Notes: generated by a model from the sequence alone, not told the origin. 64,000 bases of DNA from Pseudomonas sp. TH31 (GCF_016650815.1 NZ_JAEKEZ010000023.1:1-64000); one strand, 5' to 3'. Positions 27,209 through 36,073 are shown, counted from the stretch's first letter. Numbers and translations are program-made.

Positions 27209-28132
27209 TTAAGGCCCATGCTTGTACTCAAGACTGTCACCAAACCCGCGAATCACCTCCAGCAGTGCCTTCACCCGCAGCGGCAAGTTCCCGGCCGGAT
27301 ACACCACGTGCATCTGCGGGCTGTCACCGTTGCTGGAGGTGAGCCGGTACTCGGGGCAGACCCGGCGCAGGCGCCCCGCTTGCACTTCGGGCTCCGCCAG
27401 CCAGTCCGCCAGGCGGGCGATGCCGATACCCGCCAGGGCGGCCTGGAACACCGCCACGCCCGAGCTGAAACGAAACCGTGGATGGACCCGAACGCTGATG
27501 GCCTGCTGTTCACTGCGGAAATTCCATTCCTTGAGGATGCGCGGCGCCGTGTGCAGGATCAGCGCGTGGGCCTCCAGCGCTTCAATGGCCTCAGGCGTCC
27601 CGCGCCGCTGCAGGTAGCCGGGGCTGGCGTACAGATGACGCGAGTAACTCCAGAGTGGATAGCCGATCAGGTCACTGGATTGCGCAAACGCGCCTCGAAT
27701 CGAGAAGTCCAGCTTGCTCTTGACCGGGTCGAGGGTCTCATCGGTGAAGATCACGTCGACGTTCACGTCCGGATAATCCTCGGCGTACTGCGCGATCAAT
27801 TGCGGCAAAACACCGTGGCCGAGGGACTCGGGGGCGGAAAAACGCACCCAGCCGCTCGCCATGCCGCTGAGACCGGCCAGGTCTTCATCCGCCTCACGTT
27901 GCAATTCCAGCATTTTGCAGGCGTGGGGCAGCAAGCGTTCACCCGCCTCGGTCAAGCTTACGGCGCTGGAGGAGCGATTAAACAACTTGACCCCGGCACT
28001 TTCCTCCAGGCCTTGAACGGCACGGGTCAACGCACTGGGGGAGCGCCCCAGCGTGCGTGCCGCCGCGACGAAGCTGCGCTTGCGCGCGACGGTCGCGAAG
28101 GCTTCAAGCGCCCACAACTGATCCAGAGCCAT
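27209..28132 (-). CDS. LysR-type regulator divergent from the oxygenase operon
   Basis: This 307-residue LTTR has an N-terminal winged HTH (WALEAFATVARKRSFVAAAR, SPSALTRAVQGLEESAGVKL) and a substrate-binding-like effector domain. It is divergent from the oxygenase-TSUP-YbaK operon across 104 bases that hold TTGCATTTATCGCAACGTGG and a second TTGCAA, possible binding sites. Control of the neighbouring operon is the natural inference; the inducer is unknown. Confidence 0.88.
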   Translation of the reverse strand: MALDQLWALEAFATVARKRSFVAAARTLGRSPSALTRAVQGLEESAGVKLFNRSSSAVSLTEAGERLLPHACKMLELQREADEDLAGLSGMASGWVRFSAPESLGHGVLPQLIAQYAEDYPDVNVDVIFTDETLDPVKSKLDFSIRGAFAQSSDLIGYPLWSYSRHLYASPGYLQRRGTPEAIEALEAHALILHTAPRILKEWNFRSEQQAISVRVHPRFRFSSGVAVFQAALAGIGIARLADWLAEPEVQAGRLRRVCPEYRLTSSNGDSPQMHVVYPAGNLPLRVKALLEVIRGFGDSLEYKHGP

Positions 28133-28236
28133 TGATCACCTCATTGCATTTATCGCAACGTGGCATTGCAACACAAAAAAGGCCCTTCCGTTAACCTTCG
28201 CGCTCAACTTACAGGGATGTAGGCAAACAGGAGCAA

Positions 28237-29328
28237 ATGGACATGGCAAAGATGGAAAAAATAGTCGGGACATCAACGACCTCTGAGGGTGAACAGATTC
28301 GTGACTGGCAGGGCAGTCACCCAGCGAGTTCAACCCGACAGGCGATACCGCAGATTCATGTTTCGTTCGAAGAACAGCACGCGCTTCACGCCGGCCTGAC
28401 CTCCCTGGGCGTGACCGACAGCCTCTCGGGTATCCGTCACATGCCGGCCTTGGGGCAGCTGCTTGAGAGCGTCCTGTGCGGTGAAAAAATCGAGCGCTTG
28501 CGCAACTTTCCCAAGGCCCCCGAGGCGGCAATGATCGTCAGGGGGCTGCCCCTGGACTCGCACCTGCCCGCCACCCCCTACGACATGGCGCCGGGTATCG
28601 AGCAACTGCCGGTAGTGGCCGGCGCGATCCTGGCGGTGCTGCAGACCCTGCAAACCCATCCGGTGGCCTACGAGGGTGAAAACGACGACACGGTGTTCCG
28701 CCACGTGTCGCCCAAGCGCCAGCGTGAAACCGAAGAGAGCTCCTATGGATCGCGCATGGACCTGTGCATGCACGTCGACAACCCGCACCTGCCCTTGACC
28801 TGCGAACCGGTCTCAGCGTTGTCGGCCTGTCCGGAGTACCTGTGCCTGACCGGCCTGCGCTGCGAGCTGGATGTGCCGACCCGCATCGTGGCCATTGGCG
28901 AGGTGCTGGCGATGTTGCCCGACTGGGTTGAATCAGCCCTGTCACAACCGCAGTTCGCCATTCGCCGACCGGTGTCCTTCGGCAAATCGGGCAATGTGCT
29001 GGAACACGTGCCCCTGCTGTACAAAAACGCAACCGGCGAGCTGTTTTGCCGTTACAACAAGGCCAGTGTCACCGCCACCTGCGCCATCGCGAAATTGGCC
29101 CTGCAGCTGTTTGAAGCCGCCGCCAATCACCCCGATGTCGTACGCCCCGTCCTGCTGCAACCGGGGGACATGCTGATCTTCAAGAACCAGCAAACCCTGC
29201 ATGCCAGGGAAGGTTTTACCCCGCGCTACGACGGGCGCGACCGCTGGCTGCTGCGGGTTTTCGGGGTCAATGACCCGGCCCGCGTGCTGGCGCTGAACCC
29301 CCAACAACCCTTCATCGCCAGAGCCTGA
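28237..29328 (+). CDS. Fe(II)/2-oxoglutarate oxygenase of the VioC/AsnO/clavaminate synthase type
   Basis: This 363-residue protein carries the facial triad H179-x-D181 (LCMHVDNPHLP) and H322 (QTLHAREGFTPRYDGRDRW), with R336, 14 residues on, for 2-oxoglutarate. The TLHxRxxFxPRYDGxDRWLxR pattern is typical of amino acid hydroxylases such as VioC and AsnO, where the first acid is often Glu. The likely reaction is hydroxylation or another oxidation of a free or carrier-bound amino acid; the substrate cannot be read. AGGAG lies three bases before the ATG at 28237, so a second ATG at 28243 is equally plausible. TSUP and YbaK-type genes follow within ten bases. Confidence 0.82.
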   Translation: MDMAKMEKIVGTSTTSEGEQIRDWQGSHPASSTRQAIPQIHVSFEEQHALHAGLTSLGVTDSLSGIRHMPALGQLLESVLCGEKIERLRNFPKAPEAAMIVRGLPLDSHLPATPYDMAPGIEQLPVVAGAILAVLQTLQTHPVAYEGENDDTVFRHVSPKRQRETEESSYGSRMDLCMHVDNPHLPLTCEPVSALSACPEYLCLTGLRCELDVPTRIVAIGEVLAMLPDWVESALSQPQFAIRRPVSFGKSGNVLEHVPLLYKNATGELFCRYNKASVTATCAIAKLALQLFEAAANHPDVVRPVLLQPGDMLIFKNQQTLHAREGFTPRYDGRDRWLLRVFGVNDPARVLALNPQQPFIARA

Positions 29329-29333
29329 TATTA

Positions 29334-30098
29334 ATGGTCGATATTGTCCTACTTTGTGTGTTCGCCTTCGCCGCCGGCCTGATCGATGCGGCGGTGGGCG
29401 GCGGCGGCCTGATCCAGATACCCGCATTGTTCAACGTGCTGCCCGCCGCACCGCCGGCGGCGCTGCTGGGGACCAACAAGGTCGCGGCCGCATTCGGCAC
29501 CGCGTTCGCGGCCCGGTCCTTCGTGCGCAAGGTGGTGATCGACTGGGGCCTGGTGATTCCAGCCGCCTGCGCCGCCTTTGTCATGGCCTTCTTCGGCGCG
29601 GCCACGGTATCGTTCGTGCCCCAGTCAGTGATGCGCCCGGCGGTGCTGGTATTGATCGTGCTGATGGCGATATACACCTTCTGCAAAAAGGACTTCGGCG
29701 CCCTGCACGCCCCCACTTTCATCGGTATCCGGCAGAAGTGGCTGGCGGTTGTCATCGGCGGCGCCATCGGTTTCTACGACGGGCTGTTCGGCCCTGGCAC
29801 CGGTACCTTCCTGATCTTCCTGTTTATCCGCTGCTTCGCCTTCGACTTCCTGCACGCCTCGGCGTCGGCCAAGCTGGTGAACATCGCGACCAACGTGGCA
29901 GCGCTTATATTCTTCATCCCGACAGGTAACGTGCTGTACCTGATCGCCCTCCCCATGGCGGTCTTCAACATCCTGGGCGCGCTGACCGGCACCTGGCTGG
30001 CGGTGCGTAAAGGCGTGCCCTTTGTCCGGGCGCTGTTTCTGGTATTGCTGGTGATCCTGATCAGCAAACTGTCCTACGACCTGTTACTGAAAACCTGA
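29334..30098 (+). CDS. TSUP (TauE/SafE) family transporter
   Basis: This 254-residue membrane protein has about eight hydrophobic segments and the TSUP repeats (AAGLIDAAVGGGGLIQIPAL and IGFYDGLFGPGTGTFLIFLF). The family moves sulfite, sulfonates or other small anions, usually outward. Starting five bases after the oxygenase stop, it probably exports the product of that enzyme, or a by-product. The substrate is inferred from context only. Confidence 0.88.
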   Translation: MVDIVLLCVFAFAAGLIDAAVGGGGLIQIPALFNVLPAAPPAALLGTNKVAAAFGTAFAARSFVRKVVIDWGLVIPAACAAFVMAFFGAATVSFVPQSVMRPAVLVLIVLMAIYTFCKKDFGALHAPTFIGIRQKWLAVVIGGAIGFYDGLFGPGTGTFLIFLFIRCFAFDFLHASASAKLVNIATNVAALIFFIPTGNVLYLIALPMAVFNILGALTGTWLAVRKGVPFVRALFLVLLVILISKLSYDLLLKT

Positions 30099-30107
30099 GG
30101 AAAGCCC

Positions 30108-30587
30108 ATGCAGCCCATGTTTGATCGCCTGGTGACGCTACTCGATGCCAACGCCGCCTCCTATCGGGTGTTGATGCACGATGCCGAGGGCCAGTCGGCG
30201 CGGGTCGCCGAACTCCGTGGCACCGAACCCGGCCAAGGCGCAAAAGCCATGCTCTGCGCGCTAAAGGGTCAGGCCGAACCCTATGCCCTGGTGATACTGC
30301 CAGGGGACCAGAGGCTCGACATGAAGAAAGTCGGAGCGGCCCTGGGAGGGAAAAAAGCCGAGCTGGTAAACGCGCAAACGGCCATGCAACTGACCGGCTG
30401 CAGTATCGGCGCCATCCCTCCGTTTACCTTCGATGAGCGGATTCAATTGATCGTCGATCCGTCCCTGACCACGGGCTACGGCGAAATCGCCTTCAACGCC
30501 GGTCGGCTGGATGCATCAATGGTGCTCGATACCCAGGATTACCTGTCGATTGCCAAGCCCCGGTTGCTGGATATCCGCCAGGGTTGA
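30108..30587 (+). CDS. YbaK/EbsC-family aminoacyl-tRNA editing protein
   Basis: This 159-residue stand-alone YbaK/ProRS-editing domain protein has VLMHDAEGQSARVAELRG, GAKAMLCALKGQAEPYALVI and AIPPFTFDERIQLIVD. The family hydrolyses amino acids wrongly loaded onto tRNA (Ala or Cys on tRNAPro, for example). It begins nine bases after the transporter. Next to an amino-acid-modifying oxygenase it may clear tRNA charged with the product, a self-protection role that is only inferred. Confidence 0.85.
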   Translation: MQPMFDRLVTLLDANAASYRVLMHDAEGQSARVAELRGTEPGQGAKAMLCALKGQAEPYALVILPGDQRLDMKKVGAALGGKKAELVNAQTAMQLTGCSIGAIPPFTFDERIQLIVDPSLTTGYGEIAFNAGRLDASMVLDTQDYLSIAKPRLLDIRQG

Positions 30588-30709
30588 GCAGCGGTGGGCA
30601 GGACTGGATTGCGCTGATGGGTACAGGTGCGAGCCGGCTCCGGGCGGCGTTGCGACGAAAACCTGAGAACGCCACGAGGTGTCAGGTTTTATGCGTTATC
30701 GTTGGCCAC

Positions 30710-30736
30710 CATCGCGAGCAAGCTCGCGCCTGCAAG
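30710..30736. repeat. unpaired REP-like arm
   Basis: TCGCGAGCAAGCTCGCGCCT, a family-B variant, lies in the 163-bp gap before the next gene. Confidence 0.55.
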
Positions 30737-30750
30737 GACCTGAGCCCACC

Positions 30751-31731
30751 ATGAAATTCGACCTCGCCTACTGCCTCAGCCTCGATGACAAGCTGTCGAT
30801 CTATGACGTGCGGGATTTGAATTTCGATGAGACGGTGGCGTTCGATTCGGCCAAGGAACATTTCCAGTGCCCCAACGATGCCTGTCGTCTGGCCTTCGAT
30901 GGGTTGAATGTGTTGACGACGTTCAACGCCAGGAATGTGAATTACGTTCGAACCCCGCACTTCAAGAACACGCCCGGCACCCGGCACGTGGCCGATTGTC
31001 CTTATGTCAGTCTCAAGGCGCAGGTAACGGGCGTCGACGGTACGCAAACGGATGACGGCCGCGAGGAGCATTTCCCGTCGGAATTGTTGCTGACGCGGCG
31101 TGAGTATGTGCGCAAGCCGTCGACCTCGGCGGTAGCGGCGGATGTGCTGCGGGATGCGCCGAAAAGCACTTCGGCGGACAGTCATGCCGAGCACCCGGGG
31201 CGCGAGTCGGCGCCGGACAAGACCAGTGTCTTCGCCCACCCGGTGGAGTGTTTTGTGTCGAACTTCGAAGACAAGGAGTTGCTCAAGCGCATGCCGCTGA
31301 AGATTGGCGAGCACACGGCGCCTTATGGGTCGTTCTTCAAGAAGATCGAGTACCTGCAGGACAACAAGGGGCTGATTTACTGGGGCAAGATCAAGGAGAT
31401 CAAGGATTACACCCAGAGCTTTCGCATCGACTTCGAGCAGAAGGTCTGGTTCAAGGCACCGGATGAGGCGAAGAAGAAGCCTTACTCGGTGAATGTTTAC
31501 TTGAGCAAGAAGCTGATCGACAACTACCGCAAGCGCAAGGCGTTCCTGGAAGAGATCAAGCACGCCATCGAGAGCGGGAAAGCGTTGTTTTGTTTCTTCT
31601 ATGGCGTGACGCCGGAGTTGAAGCAGGTGCCGAGCAAGAAAAACCCCGAACAGACGTTCGGGGTGTTCAGTGCCAGTATTGAGAACCTGGATCACTTTAT
31701 TGTTCGGGAAGCGCCGGGGTTGGCGGATTAG
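30751..31731 (+). CDS. hypothetical protein with a CxxxxC motif
   Basis: This 326-residue protein starts MKFDLAYCLSLDDKLSIYD. Near residue 40, FQCPNDACRLAFDG with a later HFKNTPGTRHVADCPY could form a Cys/His zinc site. A charged low-complexity middle is followed by a more regular domain (LPLKIGEHTAPYGSFFKKIE; FFYGVTPELKQVPSKKN). I do not recognise the family; the layout hints at a nucleic-acid-related protein, but no catalytic motif is seen. The ATG at 30751 was chosen because the region before it is a REP arm. Confidence 0.65.
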   Translation: MKFDLAYCLSLDDKLSIYDVRDLNFDETVAFDSAKEHFQCPNDACRLAFDGLNVLTTFNARNVNYVRTPHFKNTPGTRHVADCPYVSLKAQVTGVDGTQTDDGREEHFPSELLLTRREYVRKPSTSAVAADVLRDAPKSTSADSHAEHPGRESAPDKTSVFAHPVECFVSNFEDKELLKRMPLKIGEHTAPYGSFFKKIEYLQDNKGLIYWGKIKEIKDYTQSFRIDFEQKVWFKAPDEAKKKPYSVNVYLSKKLIDNYRKRKAFLEEIKHAIESGKALFCFFYGVTPELKQVPSKKNPEQTFGVFSASIENLDHFIVREAPGLAD

Positions 31732-31802
31732 TACTCTGCCCCGCTCAGTTGCTGCTCCAGTGCCCGAATCTCACGCTTCACTTCTTTGCGCCGATTACGT
31801 GC

Positions 31803-31990
31803 AGCCTGCGCACCTTCAATCGATTGTTCCGCCAACAGACCGGCTGGAGTTTCAGCCAATGGCGGCAGCAAGCCTGCGTGGTACTGGCCCTGGCGCGGAC
31901 TTCGGCTATGACAGGCCCACGGCGTTCTCGACGATGTTTCGTCGGGTACTGGGGCAGGCACCGTCTGTCTGGATGGAGGCGGCGAAATAG
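31803..31990 (+). pseudogene. relic of an AraC-type HTH gene
   Basis: SLRTFNRLFRQQTGWSFSQW is the first AraC HTH, followed by RQQACVVLALAR. After a frame change comes the second, FGYDRPTAFSTMFRRVLGQ, ending APSVWMEAAK and TAG. Sequence between the helices is shortened, and the N-terminal domain is gone. Confidence 0.7.
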
Positions 31991-32029
31991 CACAAATCAA
32001 AAAATGCGTTTGATCCGGGATCAAAACAA

Positions 32030-32045
32030 CTGTACAAAAACACAG
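32030..32045. promoter_or_regulatory. LexA (SOS) box
   Basis: CTGTACAAAAACACAG fits CTGT-N8-ACAG exactly. It lies 38 bases before the next gene and overlaps the -10 region that pairs with TTGATC at 32010-32015. SOS control of the HTH genes downstream is inferred. Confidence 0.6.
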
Positions 32046-32083
32046 TACATTTTGAATCAGCACTCTCGAGCCCGGAGAACACC

Positions 32084-32401
32084 ATGGCCTCTCTTGCGAT
32101 GAAAATCACCCTGGAACGTATCGCCCTTTTCCAATTCACCCCGGCCCACAGCGCCCAGGCCCGAGCGATGCTGGGTTGGAGCGTGCAAGAGCTGTCTCGC
32201 GAATCCGGGGTTAGCGTGGAGGCCATCGAGCGTTTCGAGGCCGAACACGATGTGCTGGATGTCACGCGGCTGGCGTTGGCGTATCGGTTTGAATCGGAAG
32301 GGTTGGTGTTCTTCCCCGGGTTCGCGCCGGGCAGAGGGATGAATGTGAAAGGGTCGACGCCGAATCCGGTGGCGCGGGCGGATTATGCGATGGTTGAGTG
32401 A
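32084..32401 (+). CDS. small HTH protein, probably SOS-controlled
   Basis: This 105-residue protein holds an XRE-like HTH (AQARAMLGWSVQELSRESGV, then SVEAIERFEAEHDVLDVTR), preceded by FQFTPAHS. The ATG has CGGAGAACACC upstream. The only clear regulatory mark is the LexA-type box. The antitoxin-like gene 11 bases downstream may be cotranscribed. The function is unknown beyond likely DNA binding. Confidence 0.65.
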   Translation: MASLAMKITLERIALFQFTPAHSAQARAMLGWSVQELSRESGVSVEAIERFEAEHDVLDVTRLALAYRFESEGLVFFPGFAPGRGMNVKGSTPNPVARADYAMVE

Positions 32402-32412
32402 GGAGCCTGCAA

Positions 32413-32673
32413 ATGAACGACATCACTGGAAGAAACAGCAGCGTTTATGACGCGCTCGATTGTCCCGATACTGCCGAGATGCGGGCCAAAGCTGAATACG
32501 TCATGAAGATAGGCATGCTTCTCGAAACCGGGCATCTGAGTCAGGACGAGGTGGCGCACAAGCTCGGGCTGTCTCAGGAGGAACTGAGTGAAATGCTCCG
32601 CGGACAATTTCGCGATTTGACCGTCGCAAAGATCTCGGAATACCTGAACCGACTAAACGACAAGAGCAGGTAG
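32413..32673 (+). CDS. XRE-family antitoxin-like protein
   Basis: This 86-residue protein has the form of antitoxins that pair with RelE/HigB-type toxins: SSVYDALDCPDTAEMRAKAE, then a HTH, LSQDEVAHKLGLSQEELSEM, and LRGQFRDLTVAKISEYLNRL. AGGAGCC lies eight bases before the ATG. The usual toxin gene upstream is absent; the gene before it is a different HTH protein. It is either an orphan antitoxin or a regulator. Confidence 0.75.
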   Translation: MNDITGRNSSVYDALDCPDTAEMRAKAEYVMKIGMLLETGHLSQDEVAHKLGLSQEELSEMLRGQFRDLTVAKISEYLNRLNDKSR

Positions 32674-32726
32674 TTTAGTGGTGAAGCCAGGACCGCTTTC
32701 ATGGCAAGCGGCCCGGCCTCAGGCCA

Positions 32727-33785
32727 TCAAGCATTTTGCACCGTCACTTGATCCCCAACGTTTTCCAACCCCAACCACCAAGGGTTGCCACGCTGCGGAT
32801 ACATCACGTTGAACGCCTCCCCCATCTGCGGCGTACTGATCGATACATTCCGCTCCCAGGCCAATGCCAGAATCCGGTCAAAAGGTTCGTACCAGGCGTG
32901 CATCGACAGGTCGAAGGTCCCGTTGTGAATCGGCAGCAACCAGCGCCCCTTGAGGTCGATGTGAGCTTGCAGGGTTTGTTCGGGCTGCATGTGAACGTGC
33001 GGCCATTCAACGTTGTAGGCGCCGGTTTCCATCAGGGTCAGGTCAAACGGGCCGTACTGTTCACCGATGCGTTTGAAGCCGTCGAAGTAACCGGTGTCGC
33101 CGCTGAAGAAGACCCGTGTGTTGCCATCGATCATCACCCACGAGGCCCACAGCGTGCTGTTGCCATCGAACAGGCCGCGACCGGAAAAGTGCTGCGACGG
33201 TGTGGCGATGAATTGAATCCCGTCGACTTCAGTGCCCTGCCACCAGTCCAGTTGACGGATTTTGCTCGCGTCGATGCCCCACTTGATCAGGGTGTCGCCG
33301 ACGCCCAGCGGGGTCAGGAAGTACTTGGCCTTGTCCGCCAGTTTGAGCACGGCCTGGTAGTCGAGGTGGTCGTAGTGATCGTGGGACAGGATCACCGCTT
33401 CAATCGGCGGCAATTCTTCGAGGCTGATCGGTGGCTGATGGAAACGCTTGGGGCCGGCCCATTGCACGGGTGAGGCGCGCTCGGCGAAAACCGGGTCGGT
33501 GATCCAGAATTTGTCCCGCAATTTGAGCAGCACGGTGGAATGACCGAGGCGGTAGACGCTGTGATTGGGTGCGGCGATCAACGCGGCCCGGGTCAGTGCT
33601 TGTACGGGCACGGCAGCACTTGGGCGGGTGTTTCGCGGTTTGTGGAAGATCATGTTCCACATGATGCGCAAGGTTTTGCGAAAGCCTTCGCGTTGCACCG
33701 GCGCATGGTTTCGATATTGCCCTTGAGCGTGACGGGACGCTTCAGGCTGGGTGGCGTTATCCACAGAGGACGTTGAAGTGGCCAT
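32727..33785 (-). CDS. MBL-fold metal-dependent hydrolase
   Basis: This 352-residue protein has the metallo-beta-lactamase zinc motif HDHYDHLD (VILSHDHYDHLDYQAV), a later DTGYFDGF aspartate and HNGTFDLSMHAW. It resembles the NAPE-PLD/UlaG-like branch whose members hydrolyse phospholipid-type or lactone substrates. The ATG at 33785 has GGAG seven bases upstream. It is divergent from a TetR gene across 212 bases with two palindromes, so repression by that regulator is likely. Confidence 0.85.
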   Translation of the reverse strand: MATSTSSVDNATQPEASRHAQGQYRNHAPVQREGFRKTLRIMWNMIFHKPRNTRPSAAVPVQALTRAALIAAPNHSVYRLGHSTVLLKLRDKFWITDPVFAERASPVQWAGPKRFHQPPISLEELPPIEAVILSHDHYDHLDYQAVLKLADKAKYFLTPLGVGDTLIKWGIDASKIRQLDWWQGTEVDGIQFIATPSQHFSGRGLFDGNSTLWASWVMIDGNTRVFFSGDTGYFDGFKRIGEQYGPFDLTLMETGAYNVEWPHVHMQPEQTLQAHIDLKGRWLLPIHNGTFDLSMHAWYEPFDRILALAWERNVSISTPQMGEAFNVMYPQRGNPWWLGLENVGDQVTVQNA

Positions 33786-33800
33786 GACTGAACTCCAGAA

Positions 33801-33819
33801 AACCGTGCAATTCACGGTT
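33801..33819. promoter_or_regulatory. perfect palindrome near the MBL gene start
   Basis: AACCGTG-CAATT-CACGGTT lies 15 bases upstream of the MBL-fold start codon, a probable operator. Confidence 0.55.
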
Positions 33820-33902
33820 TGCGCTTTGGGACGATAAATGGCCAAGGCACGCACGCATCAGCCGAAGATTCTATTTTTCACCGTGCAGGATTAACAAAAC
33901 AT

Positions 33903-33918
33903 TACACTGCACAGTGTA
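33903..33918. promoter_or_regulatory. perfect palindrome near the TetR gene
   Basis: TACACTG-CA-CAGTGTA, with 7-bp arms, lies in the same divergent gap, 79 bases before tetR. It and AACCGTG...CACGGTT share little sequence, so one site may belong to another factor. Confidence 0.55.
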
Positions 33919-33997
33919 GTTTCTAGGTTGCATGAAAGCCGATCACAAGTAAACTGCCGAGTGTAATTCCCTCACTTCTTCCTGCCGAAGCATATTT

Positions 33998-34606
33998 ATG
34001 ACAGCTCCACAGCGTCTCACCGACCGAAAACGCGAAGCCATCATCCAGGCGGCGATTACTGAATTCCGTGCCAACGGTTTTGAAATCACCAGCATGGACA
34101 AGATCGCCGCCACCGCCGGCGTGTCGAAGCGCACGGTGTACAACCACTTCCCGAGCAAGGAAGAGTTGTTTGCCGAAATCCTCAATCAATTATGGGCACG
34201 GGTGACGGCCGAACAGGAAACGCCCTACCGCCCGGAACGGCCTTTGCGCGATCAGCTTCGTCAGATCCTGATGGCAAAAGTGCAGATGATGGGCGACAAC
34301 AACTTTCTCGACCTGGCACGCGTGGCGATTGCCGCCACCATCCATTCCCCCGAGCGCGCCCAGAACATGATCACTCGCATGGGTGAACGCGAAGAAGGCC
34401 TGACCCTGTGGATTCGCGCCGCTCAGGCTGATGGCCGAGTGAAGCCGGTCGCCCCGGAATTTGCCGCCAAGCAGGTCCAGGGGCTGCTCAAGTCCTTTGC
34501 GTTCTGGCCGCAGATTTCCATGGGCCAGACGGGCCTTTCACCCGAGGTGCAAGCCACAGTGGTCGAGTCGGCCATGGACATGTTCCTGGCCTGCTATCAG
34601 CTCTAG
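33998..34606 (+). CDS. TetR-family regulator
   Basis: This 202-residue protein has an N-terminal TetR HTH (AITEFRANGFEITSMDKIAA, TAGVSKRTVYNHFPSKEELF) and a helical ligand domain with the TetR_C AefR-like pattern. It is divergent from the MBL hydrolase, its likely target together with its own promoter. The ligand is unknown. Confidence 0.9.
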   Translation: MTAPQRLTDRKREAIIQAAITEFRANGFEITSMDKIAATAGVSKRTVYNHFPSKEELFAEILNQLWARVTAEQETPYRPERPLRDQLRQILMAKVQMMGDNNFLDLARVAIAATIHSPERAQNMITRMGEREEGLTLWIRAAQADGRVKPVAPEFAAKQVQGLLKSFAFWPQISMGQTGLSPEVQATVVESAMDMFLACYQL

Positions 34607-34764
34607 ATCACGTCTGTGCCACGCCTGCGCCCTCGTTAAATGGCTTCCAGGGACACTGATTATTCCTGTTGGAATAAATGACAATGTCTGTTGCTTTGCC
34701 TATGAACGGAAGCTCTGAATGAAACACCGTAATGTGTTTCAGAATGAAACTGGTATAGGGAATT

Positions 34765-35841
34765 ATGAAAAAGCAACGCGGCAAAGGCCTTTCATTCGCC
34801 CGACGCATCTACATGCCCAGGACTGTCGGACTGGGCATTGGCTGCATCTGTGTGTCCGCCGCGCTGTATCCATTGAACATGCCGGGCTGGGTCTGGGCCC
34901 TGATGTTGTTCAACGGTTTTGTCTGGCCCCATCTCGCCTACCAGATAGCCTCCCGTTCGCTCCGCCCCTATCAAGCCGAGCGTCGCAACATCATCTGCGA
35001 TTCGCTGTGGGGCGGTTTCTGGGCCGCCAGCGTTCAGTTCAACCCGATCGCAACCGTCACCATTCTTTCAATGATGACCATGAACAACGTCGCAGCCGGT
35101 GGTCCGAAGCTATTCCTGCAAGGCGCCCTGGCTCAAATGAGCGGTGTGATCATTGCCTGGCTACTGTTCGGCATAGCCTTCACCTCGACGACCACGCCGA
35201 TCCAGGTCTGGGCCTGCCTGCCGTCGCTGACCCTTTACCCTTTGGCGGTGGGGATGGTTTTCTATCGATTGGCGTTCAAACTCGCCGAACACAAACGCGC
35301 CTTGAGCGCCTTGAGCCGCACTGACAGTTTGACCGGCCTGCTCAATCACGGCGCCTGGAAGGATCTGCTGCACGTCACATTCCAGCAATGCCGGCAAAAT
35401 CAGGTGACGTCAGTGATTGCCCTGATCGACATCGACCACTTCAAGGTGATCAACGACACCTACGGGCACATCATCGGTGATTCGGTGCTGCGTCAATTGA
35501 GCATTGAACTCAGGCGTAACCTGCGTGAAGGAGATCTGGCGGGACGTTATGGCGGCGATGAGTTCTGCGTGATCCTGCCAGACATGTCGTTGCGCCAAGC
35601 CTGGGAAGTCATGGAGCGCTTGCGCAAGTTGCTCAATGACTATCGCCACCCGCAAGTCCCCGAGCTGCGAATCCGGTTGAGCATTGGCCTGGCCACCTAT
35701 CAAACGGCGTTCACCGACGCGATTGCCTGGCTCAACGACGCAGACAAAGCCCTCTACATCGCGAAAAACACCGGGCGCAACAAGATCAGTGTCACCTTGC
35801 CCCCTCCCACCGGCGGCTCAACAACACGCATCTCAGCCTGA
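34765..35841 (+). CDS. MASE2-GGDEF diguanylate cyclase
   Basis: This 358-residue membrane protein makes cyclic-di-GMP. The N-terminal MASE2 sensor has about five hydrophobic segments (residues 20-175). The GGDEF domain follows, with DSLTGLLNHGAWKDLL, DIDHFKVINDTYGH, active site RYGGDEFC and an RxxD inhibitory site (REGD) just before it. The order matches AdrA/DgcC-type cyclases that act in cellulose or biofilm control. The ATG at 34765 has a ribosome site, GGTATAGGGA, upstream. Confidence 0.93.
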   Translation: MKKQRGKGLSFARRIYMPRTVGLGIGCICVSAALYPLNMPGWVWALMLFNGFVWPHLAYQIASRSLRPYQAERRNIICDSLWGGFWAASVQFNPIATVTILSMMTMNNVAAGGPKLFLQGALAQMSGVIIAWLLFGIAFTSTTTPIQVWACLPSLTLYPLAVGMVFYRLAFKLAEHKRALSALSRTDSLTGLLNHGAWKDLLHVTFQQCRQNQVTSVIALIDIDHFKVINDTYGHIIGDSVLRQLSIELRRNLREGDLAGRYGGDEFCVILPDMSLRQAWEVMERLRKLLNDYRHPQVPELRIRLSIGLATYQTAFTDAIAWLNDADKALYIAKNTGRNKISVTLPPPTGGSTTRISA

Positions 35842-35908
35842 AAACTTGTGCAACATGTCAACAAACGGGGCCGCTTTTCGTTGCTTGGTCAGAGACCTTG
35901 TCGCCGCC

Positions 35909-35985
35909 TTCGCGAGCAAGCTTTGCGCCTACAGCGGATTTGTGTCGTCCACAGATCAACTGTGGGAGCGAGCCTGCTGGCGAAG
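35909..35985. repeat. diverged REP pair
   Basis: TCGCGAGCAAGCTTTGCGCC faces GTGGGAGCGAGCCTGCTGGC in the gap before the DUF1003 gene. Confidence 0.7.
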
Positions 35986-36073
35986 ACGGACTGTCATTCA
36001 ACATTGATTCAGCCAGTCAACGCTTGCCCAGGGCTATAGTGACTCCAAGTCCCGAATCCTTGCCGAGCGCATC

